Shown piece after piece: positions 38,313 to 45,974 of a stretch of DNA of 64,000 nt. The notes under the pieces were generated by a model. That model did not search any database. It was not told the DNA's origin and saw only the letters and a list, made by a program, of their open reading frames with translations. Numbering within the stretch: position 1 is the first letter of the stretch; the number at the start of each line of letters is the position of its first letter. Origin of the DNA: Mycobacterium sp. 852013-51886_SCH5428379 (lineage in GTDB: Bacteria > Actinomycetota > Actinomycetes > Mycobacteriales > Mycobacteriaceae); the NCBI RefSeq assembly GCF_001665575.1, contig NZ_LZSU01000009.1:1-64000 (forward strand), in the 5' to 3' direction. A program made the position numbers and the translations under genes.

Positions 38313-38739
38313 GCCGCAACTCCTGCCCCGGGTGCGAGCTGATCGTGATGACGACGGTGCCGCTGCCGGTGGCGAACGTGGTGTTCGCGTATCCGACGAA
38401 TCCGTAGTGGCCGTCGATCGTCGACACTGCGGTGATGTCCTCGGCGCCGCTCGCGCCGGTGTCGAGATTCGCCCATGCGGCCGTCACGGTGAGCGCACAC
38501 GATCCGTCGTAGATGCCGGCGTCGTAGTTGATCGCCACCCGGACGCCGTTGTCGACCCGGCCGTCGGTCTGGACCGGCGTCAGTTGGGCTTCGGCGCGGA
38601 CGGTGCCGTCGCACGTCGGGGACGCCACGACCGGGACGGCGTCCAGTTCGGCGAACGGCTGCGCCTGCGCGGCCGGCGCCCACGCCCACGGCGCGAGCAA
38701 TGTCGCGGCCGCCAAGGCGGCGATGCGGATCGAGGTCAC
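38302..38739 (-). CDS. Small secreted protein of unknown function
   Basis: 145 residues. Signal peptide of ~26 residues ends in AQA, then a mature domain of alternating short beta-like segments with two Cys (PTCDGT and GSCALTV) that could form one disulfide. No known domain was recognised. It resembles the many short exported beta-sandwich proteins of mycobacteria. Its 3' end overlaps the end of the broken TupA-like gene by 11 nt. Confidence 0.7.
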   Translation of the reverse strand: MTSIRIAALAAATLLAPWAWAPAAQAQPFAELDAVPVVASPTCDGTVRAEAQLTPVQTDGRVDNGVRVAINYDAGIYDGSCALTVTAAWANLDTGASGAEDITAVSTIDGHYGFVGYANTTFATGSGTVVITISSHPGQELRLTV

Positions 38740-38835
38740 GTCTGGGTATCGGCCGCCGCGTGGCCGGCGTTAGCCGGATTCGGAATCGCCACCACCGGGC
38801 ATACCCCGGGTTCGATCCGATACGGAAGAGGTTCC

Positions 38836-39651
38836 ATGGTCAGCACCCGCGTCGAGCGCCGTTCGACGTCCCCGTTGCTGCTGTCGATCGCCGCCGCCCT
38901 CGCGACGGTGGCGACGCTCGTCGTCAACGGTCTCGCGAACAGTCTGCCCATCAACGGCCAGACCACCGGCGACGTCACCCGCAGGTTCGAGGTGTACTTC
39001 GTCCCCGCCGGGTACGTGTTCTCGATCTGGAGCCTCATCTACCTCGGTTTGATCGCCTACACCGGATACCTGGTCCGCGACGCGGTCCGGGGCGGTGCCG
39101 ACAGCGGCACCGCGCGGGCCATCGCCCCGTGGTATTTGCTGACCGCGCTGGCCAACTGCTCCTGGTTGTTCGCCTGGCATCACAACCTGTTCCCGCTGAG
39201 CATGGTGCTGATGATCGTGCTGCTCGGCACGCTGATCGTGATCTACCGCCTGCAGGCGGCTCGTCCGCCGGTCTCCAGACTGGAGCTGTGGACGGTGCAC
39301 ATCCCGTTCCGGGTGTACCTGGGCTGGATCTCGGTGGCCACGATCGCCAACGCCACCATCACCCTCGACGCCGCCGGATGGTCGGGCTTCGGGCTGTCGG
39401 AACCGACGTGGGGCGCCATCATGGTGGTGGTCGCGACCGCGCTCGGACTCACCATGAGCCTGGTGCACCGCGACATGGCCTATGCGCTGGTGCTGATCTG
39501 GGCGCTGATCGGCATCGCGGTACGGCTGAGCGAGACGGCGCCGGTGTTGGTCACCTCGCTCGCCGGTGCGGTGGTGTTGGTGGTGTCGGTTCTGGTCAGC
39601 GCGCGTAGGACGGCAGCTGGGCGGCCAGTTCGTCGAACAGGGCCTGGTTGA
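38836..39651 (+). CDS. TspO/MBR-like tryptophan-rich membrane protein
   Basis: 271 residues, about seven membrane helices. AGYVFSIWSLIYLGLIAYTGYL matches the TspO-like core (VFSIWSLIYLG). Later segments WYLLTALANCSWLFAWHHN and FRVYLGWISVATIAN follow the TspO pattern. It is longer than the five-helix ~160-residue TspO, like other bacterial tryptophan-rich relatives. TspO binds porphyrin and haem; notably the convergent gene overlapping its 3' end by 56 nt encodes heme oxygenase. The ATG at 38836 follows GGAAGAGG. Confidence 0.65.
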   Translation: MVSTRVERRSTSPLLLSIAAALATVATLVVNGLANSLPINGQTTGDVTRRFEVYFVPAGYVFSIWSLIYLGLIAYTGYLVRDAVRGGADSGTARAIAPWYLLTALANCSWLFAWHHNLFPLSMVLMIVLLGTLIVIYRLQAARPPVSRLELWTVHIPFRVYLGWISVATIANATITLDAAGWSGFGLSEPTWGAIMVVVATALGLTMSLVHRDMAYALVLIWALIGIAVRLSETAPVLVTSLAGAVVLVVSVLVSARRTAAGRPVRRTGPG

Positions 39652-40201
39652 GTCCGAACGCCAGCCGCACCTCGTCCACCACGCGCGCGGCGTCGTCGGC
39701 CGTCAGGCCCAGCTCGTCGAGCCGTCGCCGGTATCGGTCCTTGTACGGTTTTACGCGCACCGGGAAGTGGTAAAAGGCCAGACCCGTGCCCCCGAGGCCG
39801 AACTCGCGGTCCAGGATCCTGCCCATGGCCTGTCCGCCGGACAGATCGCCGAGGTAGCGGGTGTAGTGATGGGCGAGTATCGCGCCGCCCCAGGGTGATC
39901 CGGCAATCCGCTCCCGATAGCGTTGCGCGGCAGGCGAATCCACGTCTCGGTCGACGCCGGGCGCCCAGTGCTGCAGATCCGCGTCCAGCGCCGGGACACG
40001 CTCGAGCGCCGGGTCGTACACCGCGGCGACGAGCGGATCGCGGCGGTGCGCCCGGACCGTGTCCTCCAACGCCGAATAGACCAGCCACAACCGCAGCAGA
40101 TACTCGGTGTAGCCCTGCCCGCTGACCCGGCCCGCCAGCAGTTCGGTGATGAACGGCGACTGCTCGGCGGCGTCGTGCTCAGCCGCCGAGCCGTCCCTCA
40201 T
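39596..40201 (-). CDS. Heme oxygenase (biliverdin-producing)
   Basis: 201 residues from ATG 40201. The proximal haem ligand is the His in AEHDAAEQSPF (His9 in this numbering). The distal helix GDLSGGQAMGRIL carries the conserved Gly-rich kink, and YHFPVRVKPYKDRYRRRLDEL is the conserved C-terminal region (motifs FYHFPV, YKDRYR). It cleaves haem to biliverdin, CO and iron. Homologues have about ten residues before this ATG (LSVAMR); a CTG at 40234, 6 nt after GAAGGA and overlapping the permease stop as CTGA, would supply them. In an operon with the upstream ethanolamine-type permease. Confidence 0.85.
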   Translation of the reverse strand: MRDGSAAEHDAAEQSPFITELLAGRVSGQGYTEYLLRLWLVYSALEDTVRAHRRDPLVAAVYDPALERVPALDADLQHWAPGVDRDVDSPAAQRYRERIAGSPWGGAILAHHYTRYLGDLSGGQAMGRILDREFGLGGTGLAFYHFPVRVKPYKDRYRRRLDELGLTADDAARVVDEVRLAFGLNQALFDELAAQLPSYAR

Positions 40202-40230
40202 CGCGACGGACAGCGTGACGTCGGTGCCTG

Positions 40231-41631
40231 TCAGCCGAGTTCCTTCTCCGCGGCCGCAAGCGCCGCGAATTCCTCGTCCGGCGAGTTCGCCACCAGGTGG
40301 TGGCGGCTGTAGATGCCGAAGTAGGCCATGAACCCGGCGAACACGACCAGACACCAGGTGGCTGCGGTGCTGTCCACCAGGAACGTGGCGACCACCGCGA
40401 AAGCCGCGATGACGAGCGCGAACGACGTGGTCACGATGCCGCCGGGAGTGCGGTAGGGGCGCGGCATGTCCGGTTCGCGGACCCGCAACACGATGTGGCT
40501 GACCATCATCAGTACGTAGGACAGGGCGGCGCCGAACACGGCCATGTTGAGCAGCATCGCGCCCTGGCCGGTCAGCGACAGGATGAAACCGATGATGCCG
40601 GGCACGATCAGGGCCAGCACCGGCGCCTTGCGTTTGTTGGTCACCGACAGCCGCTTGGGCAGATAGCCGGCCCGCGACAGGGCGAACAGCTGGCGCGAGT
40701 ACGCGTAGATGATCGAGAAGAAGCTCGCGATCAGGCCGGCCAGACCGATGTAGTTGACCACCTTGGCCATCGTCGAGTCTCCGAGCGCCTCCACCAGCGG
40801 ATTGCCCGATGCGCTCATCGCCTCGGCGCCACCGGAGCCCGCGACCAGCACCAGCACGGTGGTGCCGGTGATCAGCAGTACGCCCATGGCAGCGAGGATG
40901 CCGCGGGGCACGTTGCGGGCCGGATCCTTGGCTTCTTCGGCGGCCAACGGCACGCCCTCGATGGCGAGGAAGAACCAGATGGCGAACGGCACTGCCGCCC
41001 AGATCCCGAGATAACCGAACGGCAGGAACGACGAGGCGCCGGCCGCGTCGGTGGGGGCGATGTCGGTCAGGTTGGCGACGTCGAAGCTACCGATGGCCGA
41101 GAAGGCGAAGACGATGAGGCCCACCAGCGCGATCGCGGTGATCACGAACATGACCTTGAGCGCCTCGCCGACGCCGCTCAGGTGGATCCCGATGAAGATG
41201 AGGTACACCGCCAGGTACACCCACCACCCGTCGGTGATCCCGAACAATCCCAGGGATTCCACGTAGGCGCCGATGAAGGTGGCGATGGCCGCGGGGGCGA
41301 TCGCGTATTCGATCAGGATCGCCGTGCCGGTGGCGAATCCGCCCCAGGGCCCCAGCGCGCGGCGTGCGAAGGTGTACCCGCCGCCGGCCGCGGGCAGCGC
41401 CGAGGACATCTCGGCCATACCCAGCACCATCGCCAGGTACATGCCGGCGATGATGACGGCGGCGATCGCCAGGCCGCCGAAGCCGCCTTCGGCGAGCCCG
41501 AAGTTCCAGCCGGAGTAGTCGCCGGAGATCACATAGCCGACGCCGAGGCCGGCGAGGAGAACCCAGCCGGCAGTGCCCTGCTTGAGGGTTCGCTTGGCGA
41601 GGTACTCGCCGGATTCGCTGTGGGTTTCCAT
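40231..41631 (-). CDS. Ethanolamine permease-like APC transporter
   Basis: 466 residues, 12 membrane helices. The start LKQGTAGWVLLAGLGVGYVISGDYSGWNFGL (motif pieces GTAGWVLLAGLGVGYVI and GDYSGWNFGL) is the signature of the ethanolamine permease group of APC transporters. EGVPLAAEEAKDPARNVPRG is the conserved loop of the superfamily. Likely imports ethanolamine or a similar small amine. No ethanolamine ammonia-lyase gene is in the window. Downstream is heme oxygenase, apparently co-translated. Confidence 0.85.
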   Translation of the reverse strand: METHSESGEYLAKRTLKQGTAGWVLLAGLGVGYVISGDYSGWNFGLAEGGFGGLAIAAVIIAGMYLAMVLGMAEMSSALPAAGGGYTFARRALGPWGGFATGTAILIEYAIAPAAIATFIGAYVESLGLFGITDGWWVYLAVYLIFIGIHLSGVGEALKVMFVITAIALVGLIVFAFSAIGSFDVANLTDIAPTDAAGASSFLPFGYLGIWAAVPFAIWFFLAIEGVPLAAEEAKDPARNVPRGILAAMGVLLITGTTVLVLVAGSGGAEAMSASGNPLVEALGDSTMAKVVNYIGLAGLIASFFSIIYAYSRQLFALSRAGYLPKRLSVTNKRKAPVLALIVPGIIGFILSLTGQGAMLLNMAVFGAALSYVLMMVSHIVLRVREPDMPRPYRTPGGIVTTSFALVIAAFAVVATFLVDSTAATWCLVVFAGFMAYFGIYSRHHLVANSPDEEFAALAAAEKELG

Positions 41632-41788
41632 TCCGGGATGCTAGAACGCCCAGCCGTTCCGCGCCCGACTTTGCCCTACGTGTCGAGGCCCCACGTAATG
41701 ACGTCGGGCAGCCCTGGAAGGCCGTTCCTCCCAGTTGGGAGCAGAACGGTCGTGGCGCACCCCGGCAGGTCCGCCCGACGATGGCGTC

Positions 41789-42970
41789 ATGGCCTGGAAC
41801 CACCCCCACCTTCATTTCGCCCGCGGCGCAGCGGCTTTGGCTGCGGCCATGGGCATCGGCCGTTTCGTCTACACCCCGATCCTTCCGCTGATGACGGCGC
41901 AGGCCGGTCTGAGCCCAGCCGCCGCCGGGGGCCTGGCGACCGCCAACTACGCGGGCTATCTCGCCGGTGCGCTCGCCGGTATCGCGGCACCCAGGACGAT
42001 CCGGACGACCGCCACGTGGCGCGCCGCGATCGCCGCCGTCGTCGCCGGCCTCGCGCTGATGCCGCTGACGCACAGCGTCGTCGCGTGGCTGACGATCCGC
42101 ACGGTCGCGGGGTTCGCGAGTGCCGTCGTGTTCGTGATCGCCGTCGACTGGATGCTCGACCACTCTCGGGGGCGATCGGCTCACCTACCGGGGTGGGGGT
42201 TCGGCGGGGTGGGCGTCGGGATCGCACTGTCGGGCCTGGTGGTGTTCGCCCTGCCTGCGGCGGGGTGGCAGACCGCCTGGTGGTCGTCGGCTGCGTTGGC
42301 CGCCGCGGTCGGGGTGCCGGCCTGGCGCATGCGGGGAGCTGCTCCGCCACCGGTCACGGCGACCGCCGAGCGGACGGGTTCCCGGCGATGGTTCGTCGTG
42401 TTGCTGGCCTGCTACTCCCTCGAAGGCGTGGGGTACATCATCGCGGGCACCTTCCTCGTCGCGGCCATCCGGCAGGCCACACCCGGCGGGCTGGGTAACG
42501 GGGCCTGGGTGCTGGTCGGGGTGGCCGCCGCACCGTCCGCCGCGCTGTGGGCGATGGCGAGCGCCCGCTGGTCGCGGCCGTCCCTGCTGACCGCGGCCCT
42601 GGTGATGCAGGCCGGCGGCATCGCCGCACCGGCACTGTTCGGCGGTACCGCCGCTGCCCTCATCGGCGCGGTGTTGTTCGGCGCCACGTTCATCGGGGTG
42701 AGCGGAATGGCGCTGGCGGCGGGCCGCGAGCTGGCTTTCCCCGGGGCCGTCGCCGGACTCACCGCCGGTTACTCGGTGGGCCAGATCCTCGGTCCGGTTG
42801 TCGTGACACCCCTGCTGCATCAGGGCTTCCGGCCGGCGTTGATGGTCGCCGCCGCGGTGGTGACGGTGTCGGCCGGCACGGCCGCGTGGTTACGCCTGAG
42901 CTGCCGGGAGCTCAGTCCACCCCTGCGCGGTGCGGGTCGCGGGCAGGTAGCCACACCCCGGGGGCGGTGA
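41789..42970 (+). CDS. YbfB/YjiJ-family MFS transporter
   Basis: 393 residues, about 12 helices. GIGRFVYTPILPLMTAQAGLS at the start (given as GIGRFVYTPILP) and LATANYAGYLAGALAG are diagnostic of the YbfB/YjiJ group. Function in this family is largely unknown; some export sugars or drugs. ATG 41789 is used rather than one at 41735. Its 3' end overlaps the convergent LysR gene by 59 nt; that regulator may not control it, as it faces the other way. Confidence 0.82.
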   Translation: MAWNHPHLHFARGAAALAAAMGIGRFVYTPILPLMTAQAGLSPAAAGGLATANYAGYLAGALAGIAAPRTIRTTATWRAAIAAVVAGLALMPLTHSVVAWLTIRTVAGFASAVVFVIAVDWMLDHSRGRSAHLPGWGFGGVGVGIALSGLVVFALPAAGWQTAWWSSAALAAAVGVPAWRMRGAAPPPVTATAERTGSRRWFVVLLACYSLEGVGYIIAGTFLVAAIRQATPGGLGNGAWVLVGVAAAPSAALWAMASARWSRPSLLTAALVMQAGGIAAPALFGGTAAALIGAVLFGATFIGVSGMALAAGRELAFPGAVAGLTAGYSVGQILGPVVVTPLLHQGFRPALMVAAAVVTVSAGTAAWLRLSCRELSPPLRGAGRGQVATPRGR

Positions 42971-43835
42971 GCGCCGATCGGTCGACATCGCCGGTGAAAG
43001 CGTCAACCAAGCTGTGTACCAACGGATTCGGCTCGTCCAGGCGCCACACCAGTGACCACGTCCAGATCGGCTCCGGGTGCAGCACGGGTCGCCGGATCAG
43101 GTCCGGCGGGGTGACGTCGTGCTGCCCCTTGGGGTTGTTCAGCACCGGTCCCCGCAGCCGCCGGACATGGTCGAAGAACGTCGAACCCGTCACTCCCCCG
43201 TCGTCCACGCGGATCACCCGCGCACCGACCGCGCGGGCGAACTGATCGGCGAACCGGTTCCACGACGACCAGCTCGCCTGATCGGAGTCGAGCAGCACGG
43301 TGACCTCGCGTGCGTCGACGGGTGCGCCGTCGCGCCCCGGACCCACCGCGTACAGCCGGTCGACGCCGACGAGCCGGGCCTCCAGCGACAGTGCGTCGAG
43401 ATCGGTCCGCTCCACCCAGCAGATCGCGAGATCGAGGTTGCCGTCCGCCACGCGTGCCGCCTGTGCGTGCGACGGCATCACCCACGTATCCACCCGCAGC
43501 GGCGCCACGCCCGCGGCGCGCTCCGCCCAATCCGTCGGGCACCACTGGACGTAACCGATGCGGACCGGGTCAGCCGCCGCCAGACCGAGCGCGTCGCGGC
43601 GGAGTTCGTCGGCCTGGGCGATGAGGGCCCGCGCACGTGGGAGCAATGCCGAACCGGCCGCCGTCAGGGCCACCGAGCGCCGGTCACGGTCGAACAGTTG
43701 CACCTTCAGATCGCGTTCGAGCGCCTTGATCTGTTGGGAGAGCGACGGTCCCGCGATACGCAGCCGATCGGCGGCCCGCCCGAAATTCAACTCGTCGGCG
43801 ACGGTGACGAAGTAGCGCAGCTGCCGGAGCTCCAC
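42912..43835 (-). CDS. LysR family transcriptional regulator
   Basis: 307 residues from GTG 43835, giving MELRQLRYFVTVADELNF, the normal start. The winged helix-turn-helix is NFGRAADRLRIAGPSLSQQIKALERDL (as RAADRLRIAGPSLSQQIK), followed by VQLFDRDRRSVALTAAGSALL. The effector domain follows. It is divergent from the SDR gene at 43959, with a 123-nt spacer that probably holds its operator, so the SDR/SnoaL-like pair is its probable target. Confidence 0.9.
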   Translation of the reverse strand: MELRQLRYFVTVADELNFGRAADRLRIAGPSLSQQIKALERDLKVQLFDRDRRSVALTAAGSALLPRARALIAQADELRRDALGLAAADPVRIGYVQWCPTDWAERAAGVAPLRVDTWVMPSHAQAARVADGNLDLAICWVERTDLDALSLEARLVGVDRLYAVGPGRDGAPVDAREVTVLLDSDQASWSSWNRFADQFARAVGARVIRVDDGGVTGSTFFDHVRRLRGPVLNNPKGQHDVTPPDLIRRPVLHPEPIWTWSLVWRLDEPNPLVHSLVDAFTGDVDRSALTAPGVWLPARDPHRAGVD

Positions 43836-43958
43836 GCGCCCAGCGTAATGCAGTGCGAGCCTGCGCCTACCAGTCGCGAGTAATCCGGTCGCACCGACGC
43901 GGAGTGCCGCGTCCGTGCGGCGCGTTCCGTGAAGCATCACCACGAGAAGGGAACCGAC

Positions 43959-44672
43959 ATGACATCCACTCCACGCGTCGCACTCATCACCGGCGCATCA
44001 CAGGGCATCGGCGCCGGGCTGGTCGCCGGATACCGCAAACACGGCTACGCCGTCGTGGCCAACTCCCGCAGCATCGGCGACAGCGACGACCCGATGGTGC
44101 TCGCCGTACCCGGCGACATCTCCCGACCCGGGGTCGGCCGACATCTCGTCGAGGCCGCCGTCGACCACTTCGGCCGCATCGACACCGTGGTCAACAACGC
44201 CGGAATCTTCATCGCCAAACCGTTCACCGACTACACCGACGACGAGTACGACGCCGTCACGGGTGTGAATCTACGTGGCTTCTTCGACGTCTCGCGCGCC
44301 GCGGTGGCGCAGATGCTTGCGCAAGGCGACGGCGGTCACCTGGTCACCATCTCGACCACACTGGTCGAGCACGCCAACTCCGCCGTACCGGCGGTGCTGG
44401 CCTCGTTGACCAAAGGCGGTCTGAACGCCGCATCGCGAGCCCTGGCGATCGAGTACGCCGACCGGGGAATCCGCTCCAACGCGGTGGCTCTCGGCATCAT
44501 CAAGACACCGATGCATCAGCCGTCGGAGCTGGCGGCCCTGGCGGCGCTGCACCCGGTGGGCCGCAACGGCGAAGTCGACGACGTCGTCGACGCCGTGCTC
44601 TACCTCGAGAACGCGCCGTTCGTGACCGGGGAGATCCTCCACGTCGACGGCGGCCAGAGCGCGGGGCACTGA
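43959..44672 (+). CDS. Short-chain dehydrogenase/reductase lacking the catalytic Tyr
   Basis: 237 residues, ATG with GAAGGGA 6 nt upstream. TGASQGIG (11-18) binds NAD(P) and NNAGIF follows. The active-site Ser is present (ISTT, Ser132) and Lys152 lies in LTKGG. The residue four before the Lys, where the YxxxK Tyr belongs, is Ala148. C-terminal EILHVDGGQSAGH is typical. So the fold is SDR but the chemistry may be altered or lost. Followed at 2 nt by a SnoaL-like gene, and probably under the divergent LysR. Confidence 0.85.
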   Translation: MTSTPRVALITGASQGIGAGLVAGYRKHGYAVVANSRSIGDSDDPMVLAVPGDISRPGVGRHLVEAAVDHFGRIDTVVNNAGIFIAKPFTDYTDDEYDAVTGVNLRGFFDVSRAAVAQMLAQGDGGHLVTISTTLVEHANSAVPAVLASLTKGGLNAASRALAIEYADRGIRSNAVALGIIKTPMHQPSELAALAALHPVGRNGEVDDVVDAVLYLENAPFVTGEILHVDGGQSAGH

Positions 44673-44673
44673 G

Positions 44674-45033
44674 ATGGGCGACGAGCAGGTGGTCACCGGG
44701 GTCATGAAGGAGTGGGCGGCCGCAGTGGACAGCCACGACCCCGCGCGGGTGGCCGCGGTGTTCACCGAAGACGCGGTGTTCCGCGGGCTGCGGCCCTACG
44801 GCGTGGGCCGGCGCGCCGTCGCCGACTATTACGACTCCCAGCCTCAGGGGATGACCGTCGGCTACCGAATCCTCGAGACTCGCCGGCCGTCCGCAGGGGT
44901 GGTGCTGGCCTATCTGGACGCGACGTTCAGTTACCCAGACCGGCCCCCCGTGCAGGTGTCCATCGGCGTGACACTCATCCGGACGGCAGACGGGTGGCGG
45001 GTGCTCCAGTACCAGGCGTCGCCCGCTGCATGA
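44674..45033 (+). CDS. SgcJ/EcaC or SnoaL-like (NTF2 fold) protein
   Basis: 119 residues, the NTF2-like cone fold: N-terminal helix WAAAVDSHDPARVAAVFTEDAVF (motif DPARVAAVFTEDA), then GVGRRAVADYY and the strands GVTLIRTADGWRVLQYQAS. Such proteins bind or isomerise small molecules. The start ATG is 1 nt after the SDR stop (TGAGATG), so the pair is co-translated and probably shares a substrate. Confidence 0.8.
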   Translation: MGDEQVVTGVMKEWAAAVDSHDPARVAAVFTEDAVFRGLRPYGVGRRAVADYYDSQPQGMTVGYRILETRRPSAGVVLAYLDATFSYPDRPPVQVSIGVTLIRTADGWRVLQYQASPAA

Positions 45034-45105
45034 CAGCGCGTGCCCGCCGCGCCTCTTAGAATGTCGCAAGTCCGCGGGCACAGGTTTCGGGTGGAGGTGA
45101 GGGGT

Positions 45106-45948
45106 ATGGCCACGGCGTTCCCTGATGCCGCGACCCTCGACAGCGCGCTCGACCTTGCTGCCCGGGCCCCCTCGATCCGCAACGCGCAGCCGTGGCGGTG
45201 GCACGTCGACCGCCACGGTGTCCGGCTGTTCGCCGACTGGACCCGGCGCCTCGGCGACACCGACTCCGACCGGCGCGATGTCGTGCTCAGCTGCGGTGCG
45301 GTCCTGCACCACTGCGCGGTCGCCTTCGCCGCCGCCGGCTGGTCGAGCCGGATCAGCCGGGTGCCCGCCGACCCCGCCGACCCCGCCGACAACGTACTGG
45401 CGACCATCGAGCTCGCACCGCAACCGCCCGGGGCCGGCAGCCTGGAACTGGCCCGCGCAATCCCCCTCCGCCGGGCCGACCGTCGCCCGTACGCCGGCTC
45501 GCTTCCCGCCGGCACCATCGAACACCTGCTGATCCGCGCCGAGCGCCTCGGCGTCCGGCTGGCGGTGGTGCCTGCCGTCCGGTGGACGAAAGTCGGCGAC
45601 ACCGACTTCGCCCTGCGCTACGGGGACGGTCCGCCCGATGTCGCGGACGGTGACGACGCCGTCATGCTGGTGCTGGCCACCGACTCCGACGGCGCTGCGG
45701 ATCAATTGCGCGCGGGTGAGGCGATCAGCGACCTGACGCTGTCGATCGCCGCGCTCGGACTGGCCAGCTGCCCGTTGACCGACGCGCTGAGGGACACCCG
45801 CAGCCGGCTCGCGCTGGCGTGTGAGGTGTTCGACGGTGATGCCCACCCGCAGGCGTTGATGCGGCTCGGGGCGCGGCCCACCGCGGAACCGCTGCCGCCC
45901 ATCGACCGGCGGTCGGTCGCGGAGACGACGACGTTCAGCCTGAACTAG
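45106..45948 (+). CDS. Acg-type nitroreductase family protein
   Basis: 280 residues. AARAPSIRNAQPWRWHV is the N-terminal flavin-binding signature, with DRRDVVLSCGAVLHH and ISDLTLSIAALGLASCPLT further on. The sequence resembles the Acg/Rv2032-like mycobacterial group, which bind FMN but appear not to reduce nitro compounds and may store or sequester flavin in dormancy. The ATG at 45106 is 7 nt after GGAGGTGAGG. No clear DosR box was identified in the 72-nt spacer. Confidence 0.85.
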   Translation: MATAFPDAATLDSALDLAARAPSIRNAQPWRWHVDRHGVRLFADWTRRLGDTDSDRRDVVLSCGAVLHHCAVAFAAAGWSSRISRVPADPADPADNVLATIELAPQPPGAGSLELARAIPLRRADRRPYAGSLPAGTIEHLLIRAERLGVRLAVVPAVRWTKVGDTDFALRYGDGPPDVADGDDAVMLVLATDSDGAADQLRAGEAISDLTLSIAALGLASCPLTDALRDTRSRLALACEVFDGDAHPQALMRLGARPTAEPLPPIDRRSVAETTTFSLN

Positions 45949-45974
45949 GCCCCCGTCCGCGGACGGTTGCAGCA

